Origin: Fimimonas sp963619835
GTDB lineage: Bacteria; Bacillota; Clostridia; Christensenellales; CAG-314
Assembly: GCA_963619835.1 (NCBI GenBank)
Contig: CAVEYD010000005.1
Span: forward strand, 1 to 50,065
Length of the DNA: 50,065 nt
Direction of reading: 5' to 3'
The position numbers and the translations under genes were made by a program. Position 1 is the first letter of the stretch. Every line of letters starts with the position of its first letter. Shown one piece after another: positions 32,365 through 42,400 of this stretch. The notes below the pieces were generated by a model, which did no database searches, was not told the origin of the DNA, and saw only the letters and a list, made by a program, of their open reading frames with translations.

Positions 32365-34503
32365 ATGAAAAATAATCCACGTTGTTTATATCACAATAAT
32401 TTTATTAACTTTGTAAAAGCCGATGAAAATGCTGTGTTGGGCATTTTGTGTGATAATTTTCACGGAACAGCTCTTACTACGACGAGAGAAGCATGGAAAG
32501 AAGAAATTCTCATACTAAAAAATGTTATAGGAAAGTTGTGCGATGAAAACGGAAAAGTTATTTTTGAATATGATATTCCGCGACTAGGGAAAAGAATAGA
32601 TGCGGTAATTCTCTACAAAGGGATAGTGTTTTGTCTTGAGTTTAAAGTCGGCGAATCAAGAATAATTGAGGCAGATATCGATCAAGTACTCGACTACGCA
32701 TTAGATTTAAAAAACTTTCATAAACTAAGCGAAAAAAAGGTTATAGTTCCAATTTTGATTCCAACAAAATATGAAGAAAAAACAAGCAATATTCAAATGT
32801 CTGTGTACGATGATAGTGTCGTTAATCCACTAATTACCGGAGAAAAAGGCATTTTAAGTTTAATAGAAAATGTTGCAAACAAATTTCCAAATGAAAAAAA
32901 TTTAGAAGACGATTGGATCATTAGTCCTTATGCCCCTACACCGACAATAGTAGAAGCTGCAAAAAAACTTTACGAAAATCACTCAGTGGAAAATATTACT
33001 AGACACGAAGCAGATAATGTTTCTACAGATAAAACAATAAGCTATTTGCTCGAAATTATAAAGCGAAGCAAAGAAAACAAAGAAAAAAGTATTTGCTTTG
33101 TAACCGGTGTACCGGGAGCGGGAAAAACTCTTGTAGGATTAGATGTGGCGGTAAAACAGACCTACCAAGATGGCAACGGACCTTCCAAAGATGATGGCGC
33201 AGTTTATCTTTCCGGCAATGGACCTTTAGTTGCGGTGTTAAATGAAGCTTTGGCAAAAGATAACTATGAAAAGTGCAAGAGTAGAAACGAAGACAAAAAA
33301 CTAAGTGATTCTCGAAGAGAAGTAGGAAAATTTATACAAATTATCCACCGCTATCGTGATAACATGTTAGCAAAAATAAAAAATCCGGTAGAAAACGGAG
33401 TTTTAGAAATTGACCCCGAAAAAGCAATAAAACTTGCAGAATCTGGCTACGGAGAAGTTGAACATGTTGCTATATTCGATGAGGCACAACGTTCGTGGAC
33501 GCATAAAAGACTGGCCGATTACTTAAAAAGAGGGGGAACTTATGGAAACAAATTAAAAGTGCCAAATTTTCCTTTATCAGAGGCGGCGTTTCTAATTTGG
33601 TCGTTGGATCAACGCGAAGACTGGGCCACAATAGTTTGCCTTGTAGGTGGCGGGCAAGAAATTAACACCGGTGAAGCGGGAATATCCGAGTGGATAAAAG
33701 CGCTCAACGAAAGATTTTTCAACTGGAAAGTTTACATTTCTCCTAAGTTAACTGAACCGGAATATGCAGAAGGTAAAGTAAACGATTTATTGAAACACAA
33801 CAATAATGTTACATATTCGGAAGACCTTCACTTAAAAGTTTCTATTCGTTCTTTTAGGGCAGAAAAATTGTCTGCATTTGTTCATGCTTTGCTTGCACTA
33901 AGACCTAACGCAAAAGAGCTTTACGACGAAATTAAGGGAAAATATCCTATATTTTTAACAAGAGATATCGAAAAGGCTAAGAAGTGGTTGCATGAGAAAG
34001 TAAGAGGAACAGAGCGTACCGGTGTACTTATAACTAAAGAGTCTGCAAGGTTTAAGCCATTAGGAATACACGTTCTTGCGTCCGGCGATGAAAATGCCGT
34101 CCATTGGTTTCTTGAAGACAAAGTTGACACAAGGTCGTCTAATTACTTGGAAGATGCTGCAACGGAAATACAAGTTCAGGGTTTGGAACTTGATTACGCT
34201 TGTGTTTTATGGGATGCAGACATGCAATATAATAATAGAAAATGGCATTACTACAGATTTAACGGCCAAACTAAATGGGTTGAACAAACACCGGATACGG
34301 AAAACAAAGAAGAGCTTGTTAGGTACATGTTAAATGCTTATAGAGTTTTGTTAACTCGGGCAAGGATGGGGATGATAATTTGCGTCCCACGCGGAAATGC
34401 TAACAAAAACAAAAGTGGTTTTTGGGAAGACAGTACGCGTTTACCGGAATATTATGATGGTACATATCAATATTTTAAAAGCGTTGGCATAGAAGAAATA
34501 TAA
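32365..34503 (+). CDS. Nuclease-SLFN-type helicase fusion (DUF2075), candidate defence protein
   Basis: 712 residues. The N-terminal domain (about 1-190) has a PD-(D/E)XK-like core: KRIDAVILYKGIVFCLEFKVG gives Asp and Glu-x-Lys on adjacent strands. The rest is a DUF2075 / Schlafen group 3 helicase domain: Walker A GVPGAGKT (about 250), Walker B AIFDEAQRSW, VCLVGGGQEINTGEAGI, EIQVQGLELDYACVLWDAD and a motif VI-like YRVLLTRARMGMIICVPRG. Related proteins occur in anti-phage islands, but the cellular role is not settled. ATG start after TAGGGAAAA. It stands alone between the amaP and 34.6-kb terminators. An alternative allele lacking the gene seems to follow in the scaffold, supporting an accessory function. 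Confidence 0.85.
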   Translation: MKNNPRCLYHNNFINFVKADENAVLGILCDNFHGTALTTTREAWKEEILILKNVIGKLCDENGKVIFEYDIPRLGKRIDAVILYKGIVFCLEFKVGESRIIEADIDQVLDYALDLKNFHKLSEKKVIVPILIPTKYEEKTSNIQMSVYDDSVVNPLITGEKGILSLIENVANKFPNEKNLEDDWIISPYAPTPTIVEAAKKLYENHSVENITRHEADNVSTDKTISYLLEIIKRSKENKEKSICFVTGVPGAGKTLVGLDVAVKQTYQDGNGPSKDDGAVYLSGNGPLVAVLNEALAKDNYEKCKSRNEDKKLSDSRREVGKFIQIIHRYRDNMLAKIKNPVENGVLEIDPEKAIKLAESGYGEVEHVAIFDEAQRSWTHKRLADYLKRGGTYGNKLKVPNFPLSEAAFLIWSLDQREDWATIVCLVGGGQEINTGEAGISEWIKALNERFFNWKVYISPKLTEPEYAEGKVNDLLKHNNNVTYSEDLHLKVSIRSFRAEKLSAFVHALLALRPNAKELYDEIKGKYPIFLTRDIEKAKKWLHEKVRGTERTGVLITKESARFKPLGIHVLASGDENAVHWFLEDKVDTRSSNYLEDAATEIQVQGLELDYACVLWDADMQYNNRKWHYYRFNGQTKWVEQTPDTENKEELVRYMLNAYRVLLTRARMGMIICVPRGNANKNKSGFWEDSTRLPEYYDGTYQYFKSVGIEEI

Positions 34504-34513
34504 NNNNNNNNNN
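34504..34513. other. Scaffold gap (10 N)
   Basis: Ten N directly after the DUF2075 stop codon. The sequence behind it repeats parts of the sequence before it, so the gap joins two overlapping alleles instead of adjacent DNA. Confidence 0.95.
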
Positions 34514-34604
34514 ACAGAATAAAAAACTGTGAAGCTATATACATAATAGAGAAAGTGTGATAAACTATCAATATTTTAAAAGCGTTGGCATAGAAGAAAT
34601 ATAA
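34514..34604 (+). repeat. Deletion-allele junction: DUF2075 upstream region fused to its last 39 bases
   Basis: Bases 34514-34567 equal 32280-32333, and 34566-34604 equal 34465-34503. The two copies share TA at the joint. The segment therefore looks like the same locus with 32334-34466 (2133 bp) removed, taking the start and all but about 12 codons of the gene. The terminator follows only this copy. Confidence 0.9.
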
Positions 34605-34610
34605 AAAAAG

Positions 34611-34646
34611 AAAAAGACGGAAAAATTTTGTTTCCGTCTTTTTTGT
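34611..34646 (+). terminator. Terminator behind the DUF2075 locus
   Basis: Stem AAAGACGGAAA/TTTCCGTCTTT with a 7-nt loop and a T run behind it on the plus strand; the mirrored A run also makes it usable for tadA on the minus strand. Confidence 0.85.
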
Positions 34647-34677
34647 TTTAGATAATTTTATTTAACTAACAAATAAT

Positions 34678-35136
34678 TTATTTTGCCCCACTGCGTTTAT
34701 TTTGAAAATAAGTTGTTAAAAGATCCGAACATTGATTTTGACAAACTCCGCCTTGAATAGTCAAATTGTGATTAAGAGTTGTGCCGATTTCTTCCGCAAG
34801 GCGAAAACAGCCGTTTCCGTTAACATCGTATGCGCCAAAAATAACGTGAGATATGCGAGCATTGTAGCAAGCTCCCAAACACATAACACAAGGCTCTAAA
34901 GTAACGTACAAGCTACATCCGGTTAGTCGCCAGTCATTTAGCTTTTGACAGGCTTTTTGTATTGCTAAAGTTTCGGCATGAGCAATAGCGTCTTTACTCT
35001 TGTTGCGTGTATTGTGCGCACGAGAAATAATTTTGCCGTTTTTAACAACCACTGCTCCAATGGGAACTTCGTCGTTTTTTGCCGCAATTGAAGCCTGTTT
35101 CAATGCCGCTTTCATAAATTTTTCTTGTTCTGTCAT
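34678..35136 (-). CDS. tadA: tRNA-specific adenosine deaminase
   Basis: 152 residues. It converts A34 to inosine in tRNA-Arg(ACG). The zinc site is complete: HAE (in IAHAETLAI) and PCVMC (in LEPCVMCLGAC), plus EVPIGAVVVKNG and FGAYDVNGNG. The ATG at 35134-35136 overlaps the TGA of the upstream GH2 gene (ATGA), so the two genes are coupled although unrelated in function. Normal length, intact. Confidence 0.94.
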   Translation of the reverse strand: MTEQEKFMKAALKQASIAAKNDEVPIGAVVVKNGKIISRAHNTRNKSKDAIAHAETLAIQKACQKLNDWRLTGCSLYVTLEPCVMCLGACYNARISHVIFGAYDVNGNGCFRLAEEIGTTLNHNLTIQGGVCQNQCSDLLTTYFQNKRSGAK

Positions 35137-36884
35137 AACCAATCTCGAGTGTAGCGCACAATTTTGTTAATATCTTTCATTAAGCTTTCATCAACTTTTA
35201 CAATTTTTCGGTCATACGTTATAAGTCCGTTGACTTCGTCTTCTACGTCCGAAAGCTGAGTGTAGATGCATGCCGACAAACCTTTGGGAATAAGACGGAC
35301 TACGTCACGTCTGTAAAGTTGAGAAAGTCCGTTGTTGTAGTCTTCGGGCGTAGCAAATTTTTTGTAGGAATATGTTTTTTTATTGTTAAAACTATGTTCG
35401 ACAAGTTTGTAGCTGTATCCGCCAAATTCGGTTAAGCAAGTAGCACGCCTAAATTTGTCTCTTTTTAAGTGAACGGGCTTAAAGTAAACATGCAAACTGT
35501 AGATATCTCCTCCGCCTTGATCGTGCCAGCCGCTTGCATGATCGACGGTACGAGTAGAGTCAAGTTGTTTTGTTAGTTTGGCAATATTGTTTGCATCGAA
35601 CTGTCCCCACCCCTCATTAAATGGTACCCACATGGCAATGCTTACGCAATTGTAAAGTTGGCTAATCATTTGTTGATATTCGGTTAAGTAAGTTTTGCGA
35701 CTTTCTTCGGACTTGCGCGAAAAAGTGATAGGGTTATTGTCGGAAATATTTCTTTTTCCAAAAAAAGGAAGTAAAAGTGTTTTGGTTAAGTCTTGCGAAG
35801 TTCCGCCACTTGGCATATCTTGCCACACCAACATGCCAAGTCTGTCGCAGTGATAGTACCAGCGCATCGGCTCGACCTTTATGTGTTTGCGAAGAGTGTT
35901 GAATCCTAAATTTTTCATGGTTTGGATGTCGTAAATCATTGCTTCGTCGGATGGCGCAGTGTAAAGTCCGTCGCTCCAATAGCCTTGATCCAAAACACCG
36001 TTGTGAAAGTAAGGCTTATTGTTCAACAGCAGGCGAGTATATTTGCCGTACTGTTCGCAAGAAAATTTTCGCATACCAAAGTAGCTTTCAACTTTATCTC
36101 GGCGAGAAATTACTTTTAATCCGTACAAAAACGGAGTTTCAGGTGTCCAACTATTAAATTCTCCGTTAGGGAACGAAACAGAAATGCTACCTTTCCCGTC
36201 GGCTTTAGCGATTTCCTGTTCGCCGTCGTACACAATTGCGGTTAAAGGCTCATTAAAGTTGCAATTTGCTTCAATTATCACTCGAGCTTCATCATACAAA
36301 GGGGTTATCTTTAATGAAGAAATGTATTTTGTAGGGACACTTTCGAGCCATACCGTTTGCCAAATTCCGCTTTGCGGAGTGTACCAAATTCCGCCACGAT
36401 GAGTTGATTGTTTGCCGTGAGTGTAGTATTTTTTGTCGGTGTAGTCCACCACTTTTACAATAAGTTCGTTTACGGTAAGCAACTCGCTTGTTATATCTGC
36501 GGTAAAAGAATTGTATCCGCCTTCGTGATGGCAAACGCTGTTTCCGTTTACGTATACATCGCAAATGCTGTCAACTGCTCCAAAGTGCAACAAAACTAAG
36601 CCCTTGTTAAAATTTTTAGGCAAAGTAAAATATGTGCGATAAAACAAAAATTCTTTTTTTGTTAAAGTTTTTTGTACACCGGAGAGTTGACTTTCCGGAG
36701 AAAACGGCACCAAGATTTTGCCGTCATATCTAAACGGAAATTGTCCGTGCTTTGTAATGCAATAGTCCCACCATCCGTTTAGATTGATGTAACTATCTCG
36801 CACCATTTGAGGACGTGGATATTCTTGCAAAGGTTTGTCTGAAATTTTTTCACCCCATGGGGTAAGCAAATTGTTGAAAGGCAT
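35133..36884 (-). CDS. GH2-family glycoside hydrolase (beta-galactosidase/glucuronidase-like)
   Basis: 583 residues. GH2 sandwich (WWDYCITKHGQFPF, LLHFGAVDSICDVYVNG), the immunoglobulin-like middle, then the barrel: NTLRKHIKVEPMRWYYHCDRLG, PFNEGWGQ with the acid/base Glu and CLTEFGGY with the nucleophile Glu. Subtype cannot be fixed; the domain set resembles proteins annotated as beta-galactosidase-like with unknown sugar. No signal peptide. ATG start behind GGAGA. It is driven by the promoter at 36964-36992 and is followed by tadA with a 4-nt overlap. The usual C-terminal domain of classic LacZ is absent. Confidence 0.88.
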   Translation of the reverse strand: MPFNNLLTPWGEKISDKPLQEYPRPQMVRDSYINLNGWWDYCITKHGQFPFRYDGKILVPFSPESQLSGVQKTLTKKEFLFYRTYFTLPKNFNKGLVLLHFGAVDSICDVYVNGNSVCHHEGGYNSFTADITSELLTVNELIVKVVDYTDKKYYTHGKQSTHRGGIWYTPQSGIWQTVWLESVPTKYISSLKITPLYDEARVIIEANCNFNEPLTAIVYDGEQEIAKADGKGSISVSFPNGEFNSWTPETPFLYGLKVISRRDKVESYFGMRKFSCEQYGKYTRLLLNNKPYFHNGVLDQGYWSDGLYTAPSDEAMIYDIQTMKNLGFNTLRKHIKVEPMRWYYHCDRLGMLVWQDMPSGGTSQDLTKTLLLPFFGKRNISDNNPITFSRKSEESRKTYLTEYQQMISQLYNCVSIAMWVPFNEGWGQFDANNIAKLTKQLDSTRTVDHASGWHDQGGGDIYSLHVYFKPVHLKRDKFRRATCLTEFGGYSYKLVEHSFNNKKTYSYKKFATPEDYNNGLSQLYRRDVVRLIPKGLSACIYTQLSDVEDEVNGLITYDRKIVKVDESLMKDINKIVRYTRDWL

Positions 36885-36961
36885 GATTTATCTCCAAAGA
36901 GAACTTATTTTTGGGCAACTACAGCCAAAAACGTAAAAATTGATACAAATAAATTTTTATA

Positions 36962-36973
36962 GTAGTATACTAC
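36962..36973. promoter_or_regulatory. Perfect 12-bp palindrome over the GH2 promoter -10 box
   Basis: GTAGTATACTAC is a perfect palindrome that covers the whole -10 box of the minus-strand GH2 promoter. This position suits a repressor operator. No regulator gene lies beside it. Confidence 0.5.
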
Positions 36974-36992
36974 AAAAAAAAGTAAATTGCAA
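36964..36992 (-). promoter_or_regulatory. Promoter of the GH2-tadA operon
   Basis: On the minus strand, -35 TTGCAA (36987-36992), a 17-bp spacer and -10 TATACT (36964-36969), about 80 bp before the start codon. Confidence 0.7.
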
Positions 36993-36995
36993 TAA

Positions 36996-37024
36996 TTGTA
37001 AAACGATGCAATGTATGGTAAAAT
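36996..37024 (+). promoter_or_regulatory. Promoter of dut-uvrC
   Basis: -35 TTGTAA (36996-37001), a 17-bp spacer and -10 TAAAAT (37019-37024), about 72 bp before the dut ATG and divergent from the GH2 promoter. Confidence 0.6.
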
Positions 37025-37096
37025 AAAAAAAAGAAAAATATTATTAAAAAAACAATTGAAAGCAGAAAGAGTTAAAAGAAGTCTTAAAGGAGAAAA

Positions 37097-37570
37097 ATGA
37101 GAAAACTTGCAAAATTTGAAAAAGTAGATTACAAAATATTTTCACAAAACGGAAGTAAAGAAGTTTACGACAGTATTGTGCTTCCTAAACGTGCAACGAC
37201 AAAAAGCGCAGGCTACGATTTTTTTGCTCCGCAAAGTATACAATTGTTGCCCAAAGAAACTGTTACCGTTGCAACCGGAATAAGGGTACTTATGCCGGAT
37301 GACTGGTGCTTGCTTATTTATCCGCGAAGCGGACTTGGGTTTAAGTATCGTTTAAAATTAGATAATACCGTTGGTGTAATTGATGCTGATTATTCGGACA
37401 GTGACAATCAAGGCCACATTTTTGTGCGAATGACAAACGAAAGTGACAAAGTTTTAAAGATTGATGCCGGAACGGCATTTGCACAAGGGATTTTTACACG
37501 CTACTTGCTTACGGAAGACGACGAAGTAACGGAAACTCGCAATGGAGGACTTGGAAGCACGACAAAATAG
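37097..37570 (+). CDS. dut: dUTP diphosphatase (dUTPase)
   Basis: 157 residues of the trimeric dUTPase family, which hydrolyses dUTP and supplies dUMP. All five motifs appear in order: I KSAGYDFFA, II PRSGLGFK, III NTVGVIDADYSD, IV GTAFAQGIF and V RNGGLGST near the C-terminus. ATG start behind AAAGGAG. Its end lies 4 nt before the uvrC start, so the pair is likely coupled. Together they protect DNA from uracil misincorporation and lesions. Confidence 0.95.
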   Translation: MRKLAKFEKVDYKIFSQNGSKEVYDSIVLPKRATTKSAGYDFFAPQSIQLLPKETVTVATGIRVLMPDDWCLLIYPRSGLGFKYRLKLDNTVGVIDADYSDSDNQGHIFVRMTNESDKVLKIDAGTAFAQGIFTRYLLTEDDEVTETRNGGLGSTTK

Positions 37571-37574
37571 AAAA

Positions 37575-39413
37575 ATGAATAATAACATTGATATCTCAAC
37601 AAAATTAAAAAACTTGCCGGACGAACCCGGAGTGTACATTATGTACGACAAAAACGGCAATGTTTTGTACGTGGGTAAGGCCAAAAACTTAAAAAACAGA
37701 GTTAGACAGTACTTTCATTTATCTACAAATAAAACAGAAAAGGTTTTGGCAATGCTTTCGCATGTGGAAACGTTTGAATATATTATTACTGCAAGCGAAA
37801 CAGATGCGTTAAGTCTTGAAAATACGTTAATAAAAAAACACACGCCACCGTATAATATACTTCTTAAAGACGACAAGCAGTATCCCTACATCAAAGTAGA
37901 TTTATCGGCAGAGTTTCCAAAGTTTGTCGCCACAAGAAAGTTTTCAAGAGACAAATACAAATATTTTGGGCCAATAACACAAGGCGGAGTAAAAACCTAT
38001 TTGGAAATTTTAGCAACGGCATTTCCTACAATCACTTGCAATTACAACTTTAACAAACTTCCTAAAAATTTTAGAGCTTGTTTAAACTATCACATAGGAA
38101 GATGCCCTGCCCCGTGTATAGGAAAAATTTCTAAAGAAGAATACAGAAAAACAATAAACAGCGCCGTCGCTTTTTTGGAAGGAAAAAATGAAAGTGAAGT
38201 TAAAAGAATTCTAACTGAAAAAATGATGCAAGCATCCGAAAAAATGATGTATGAGCAGGCATTAAATTACAAAAGATACTTAGAGCTTGTAGACAAAATT
38301 TCTCAGCAACGGATAGTTGTGTTAAACAAAATTGTAGATTACGATATGTTTGCAATTGTTGGCAACGGGAAAAACTGTGTTGTCAATCACACCATGATAA
38401 GGGACGGAAAAGTTGTCTTTTCTCAAAACAATGCAATAACCGATGCCGGAATAGAAGAAGCACAAACGTTGTCGAGTTTTTTGTCCGAGTATTGCGAAAA
38501 CATAAATCTTTGTGGCGAGATATACACAAACATTTTGCTTCCGGACGAAAACGAACTGTCAGAAGTAATTTACAAAAAGACCGGCATTAAAACTACAATC
38601 AGGTGTCCGCAAAAACAAGAAAAAAAGAAACTTGTCGATATGTCTTACAGAAATGCGGTTGAGTTTTTAACTAAAAGTCAAAACGAAATAGACAAAAAAT
38701 ACAATTCAACGCAAGGAGCGGTTTTACAATTAAAAGAATTGTTGCACTTAAAAATATTGCCTAAAAGAGTTGAGTGTTATGATATATCTAACGTACAAGG
38801 TGTGGACAAGGTTGCAAGCATGGTTGTGTTTACCAACGGACAAAAAGATGCTTCGCAGTATCGAAGATTCAAAATAAAAACAGTGCAAGGGGCAAACGAC
38901 TTTGCATCCATGAAAGAAGTTTTGTCTCGAAGATTTGAACGTATGAAACAAAATGACGGAGTTTTCGGGAAAACGCCGGACTTGATTGTTGTGGACGGAG
39001 GATTAGGACAATTAGAATATGCAAGACAAGCTATGCAGGAAAGCGGAGTTGAAGTGCAACTTGTTTCGCTTGCCAAAAGAGAAGAGTTGGTCTATGTTCT
39101 TGGAACAAACGAACCGATTTATTTGCCACGCAATAGCTATGCACTAAATTTGTTGATAAATATCCGAGACGAATCACATAGATTTGCAATTACCTACTTT
39201 AGAAAGTTACACAACAAAAACAGTGTACGTTCGGCATTGCAAGATGTTGAAGGTATTGGAGAAAAACGAAGGATTGCACTAAACAAAAAATATAAATCTA
39301 TGGACAACTTAAAACAAGCAACCATTGATGATATTGCACAAACAGACGGGATGAACAAGCCGACTGCCGAAAGATTGTTTAATTGGCTACACGAAGGCGA
39401 AAAAAAATATTAA
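37575..39413 (+). CDS. uvrC: UvrABC excinuclease subunit C
   Basis: 612 residues, the dual-incision nuclease of nucleotide excision repair. The GIY-YIG domain is at the N-terminus (EPGVYIMYDKNGNVLYVGKAKNLKNR), the UVR motif region lies near 200-230, and the RNase H-like domain has ECYDISNVQGVDKVASMVVF and DLIVVDGGLGQL. Helix-hairpin-helix repeats end it (VEGIGEKRRIAL). A Cys cluster CLNYHIGRCPAPCIG for the Fe-S site is present. The ATG at 37575 matches the family start; an in-frame ATG at 37542 would overlap dut by 29 bp. No strong ribosome site is seen, so coupling to dut is likely. Confidence 0.96.
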   Translation: MNNNIDISTKLKNLPDEPGVYIMYDKNGNVLYVGKAKNLKNRVRQYFHLSTNKTEKVLAMLSHVETFEYIITASETDALSLENTLIKKHTPPYNILLKDDKQYPYIKVDLSAEFPKFVATRKFSRDKYKYFGPITQGGVKTYLEILATAFPTITCNYNFNKLPKNFRACLNYHIGRCPAPCIGKISKEEYRKTINSAVAFLEGKNESEVKRILTEKMMQASEKMMYEQALNYKRYLELVDKISQQRIVVLNKIVDYDMFAIVGNGKNCVVNHTMIRDGKVVFSQNNAITDAGIEEAQTLSSFLSEYCENINLCGEIYTNILLPDENELSEVIYKKTGIKTTIRCPQKQEKKKLVDMSYRNAVEFLTKSQNEIDKKYNSTQGAVLQLKELLHLKILPKRVECYDISNVQGVDKVASMVVFTNGQKDASQYRRFKIKTVQGANDFASMKEVLSRRFERMKQNDGVFGKTPDLIVVDGGLGQLEYARQAMQESGVEVQLVSLAKREELVYVLGTNEPIYLPRNSYALNLLINIRDESHRFAITYFRKLHNKNSVRSALQDVEGIGEKRRIALNKKYKSMDNLKQATIDDIAQTDGMNKPTAERLFNWLHEGEKKY

Positions 39414-39422
39414 AAACATAAA

Positions 39423-39456
39423 AAACGTCACTTAAAATAAAGCGACGTTTTTTTTA
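39423..39456. terminator. Bidirectional terminator between uvrC and addA
   Basis: Stem AAACGTC-CTT/AAG-GACGTTT (one mismatch) with a T run on the plus strand and an A-rich flank that gives a T run on the other. Confidence 0.85.
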
Positions 39457-39474
39457 ATGAAAAAATTTTGAAAG

Positions 39475-42400
39475 TTAATCGATTTTAATTAGTTTGTTGT
39501 CCGAAATAGAAAGAATGTAGCACTCTATATCCGATATTCCCAAAATTTGATTTACTGCAATGCGATAACTGTCGAGCTGTTTTGAGTAGTTTTGTTTAAC
39601 AAGATCGATATGAGTAGTAAACTTGTAGTCCACTACTATTGCTTTGTTGTCTTTTACAGCAAGTAAGTCTATTACGCCTTGTAAAATTATTTCGTCGGTA
39701 AAACTCGATTGCGGAATAAGCTTGTTAAAAGGCACAGAAAGCATAAACGGCAACTCTTTGTAAATGGTGCATCCTTCAAGCAAATGTTGTAAATCTTTGT
39801 TGTTCAAAACATTTGCGACAACGTCTGCACTTAGGCGTTTGGCAACATCTTGTTCAATGGATGTGTTTTGTACAAGAGCATCTATTTGCTTTGTGACGTC
39901 TTCCGCAGTCGTTCCAAACGAACAAGTTTGCAAAATTTTGTGATAGGCGGTTCCTATGCTGCTTAAAGACACCAATTGTTTGTCTTTATTGTTTTTTGTC
40001 GGTGCAATTATTGTTTCGTCTTTTATTGACAAGCTGTCTTTCTGAGTATCTGTTACAACACAATCATACATTGGTGTGCCATCACACAAAGACATTTGCT
40101 CAACAATTGCGGTTTCGTCGTCAGTAATATCAAGAGGAGCAAGCGATTGAGTGTTGTCGACATCGTCATCGTCGTTAGTGGATGTTAGCTTTAGCAAAAG
40201 TTTGTCTAAAGATGAACTTACCACTTTAATTGGCATATCAGATTGGCTTTTATAAGGATAAACGTAAGACAGCTTTTCAATAGCGCTCTTTTTGTCTTTA
40301 GATTGATTGAGTAAGAGGGGCAAGTTTTCTGACTCTTGTTTTTCAAGTTCTTGCACAACATTTACTTCAAGGTCGTTTGACGAATAATTTTTTATACTGC
40401 CTAACCGAGATTTAAGATACTTAAAAATCCAATCGGTATGAGACGTAGCCTTTGACGGAAGTTTTGATATGCTAGTCAAATCGTTAGGTAAAGCAGATCC
40501 GACGATATTTAGTACAAACTTTGCACGTGTGAGCGCAACATAAAGCAAACGCATTTCTTCTTCTTTTAATTTTGTTTTGTAAGAAAGTCCGCAAGCTGCA
40601 TTGCCGAGCGTTTTGATCTCTTTCATATTGTCAAAATCGTAGTAGTTTACGGCAATGCCCATATTTACGTTTTGAGAAGGATAAGGCGCTTTTGTGTTGA
40701 ACTGAGTTTCTATTCCTGCAATTATAACAATAGGAAATTCCAAACCTTTTGATGCATGCATGGTCATTAGTCTAACCGCATTTGTTTGTCCCACTGCTTG
40801 ATCAACGGCATTTTCTTCCGAATCGTCCAAAAACTGCAAAAATTTATTTATTGTTTTTGCGTAAGGTGCATTTTGCAACGTGTCGATGAAATTGTACAAC
40901 TTTCTAACGCGCAGACTTCCGTTAGGTAGTCCCAAAACGTAAAGATTGTATTCTGTAAGAGAAAGTAAGTACAGCACAGTTTGACACACCGTTGCGCTGA
41001 GCGAGTATAAGCGAATTTTTTCGATAAGGCTGAGAAACGCATTTATTTTGTCTAATAGAGGGCCTTCCGTTTGATACATTTTGAGACGATCGTAAAAATT
41101 GGTAAAATCCGGAGTAGCTATGCGTATTTCTCCCAATTCGTTTTCGGAAAATTTACCGAAAGAAAGGCAAGCCCCGACAAGATAAATTTCGTTGTAAGGG
41201 TTGTCCACAACGCGCAAAAGGTTTATTATGTCCCTTATTTCTTTTGAAGAGAATCCGTCTATTTTGAAGTTTGCGACGACAGGAATGTTGTTTTCTAAAA
41301 GGCAGTTGTAAACTTTTGTTGCGCGATCGGTCATGCTGCGCATAAGAATGACGATGTCTCCATACTCAATGCGTTTGGATGAACCGTCTTTATCTTTGTA
41401 GGCAGACCCCAAGTAGCTACGTATGTTTTGTGCAATCACGTTTCCGACAGAAAGATCGTCAACATCATCGTCGATTTTTGTTATGTCATAAATGCCTTGT
41501 GATTTAACGTTTTCTTTTTTCCGTTTGACAACGACATCAACTTTTACTGAAGGATGTGAAACTAACGAACGTTTGTTTGGACCTGTAAGACAGGCATCAT
41601 CCTTGTAGTTTACTTTGCCAAAGTCGGCTGTCATTATCTGCGAAAATAACCCATTGACAAAGGTAAAAATTTCCGAGTTTGTGCGGAAGTTTGTGTTTAG
41701 GCAAATTGCATCGCCTAAAGAATCGTCGCTGTTTAAAGCGGTGGAATTTAGTTTGTTGTAGGAATCGTACTTATCTACGAAGATGGATGGTTCGCAACCT
41801 CTAAATCCGTAAATTGATTGTTTTACGTCGCCAACCATAAACAAGTTTTCGCAGGAAAGAGCTTTTATAATTTCTTCCTGTATAGGGCTTGTATCTTGGT
41901 ACTCGTCTACAAAAAGATATTTGTAGTTGGATCGTATTTCTGCAATTATATTTGGATCTCTTAAAATTTTAAGCGCAAAATGTTCAAGATCGTTAAAGTC
42001 TACTCCACCGCGTTGTTTTTTTGCTGCACTATATTTTTTGTCAAAGTTATCTAAAATTTCAACGAGCTTATCTGTGTAAACAACCGAATCGGCAGACTGT
42101 TTCCACAATTCTTCTAAAGACAGTCCCCTAAATAAATTTTGGTATTCTTGAAGAGTTTTTGTTACTTCTTTTTTTAGATCCGAAAAATTGTTTCTAAGGG
42201 TTTCCATTTCCGGACTTTCTCCACCACGCTTGGCAGAGGTTTTTCTCGATTCCGGAATGGCTTTGGAAAGTTCGGTTGTTTTCAAAAACTGATTTGCAAG
42301 ACTTTCGAAATTTGTTTCGGTCGGTTTGTAAATTTTTGCAAATTCAGTGCAAGCTTTACTAAATTTTTCATTTTCCTCTAAAGACTTTTCTGCAAGTGTA

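Noticed and set aside
37542..37574. Upstream ATG as the uvrC start
   Set aside because: It would overlap dut by 29 bp and add residues absent from the family; the ATG at 37575 matches typical UvrC N-termini.
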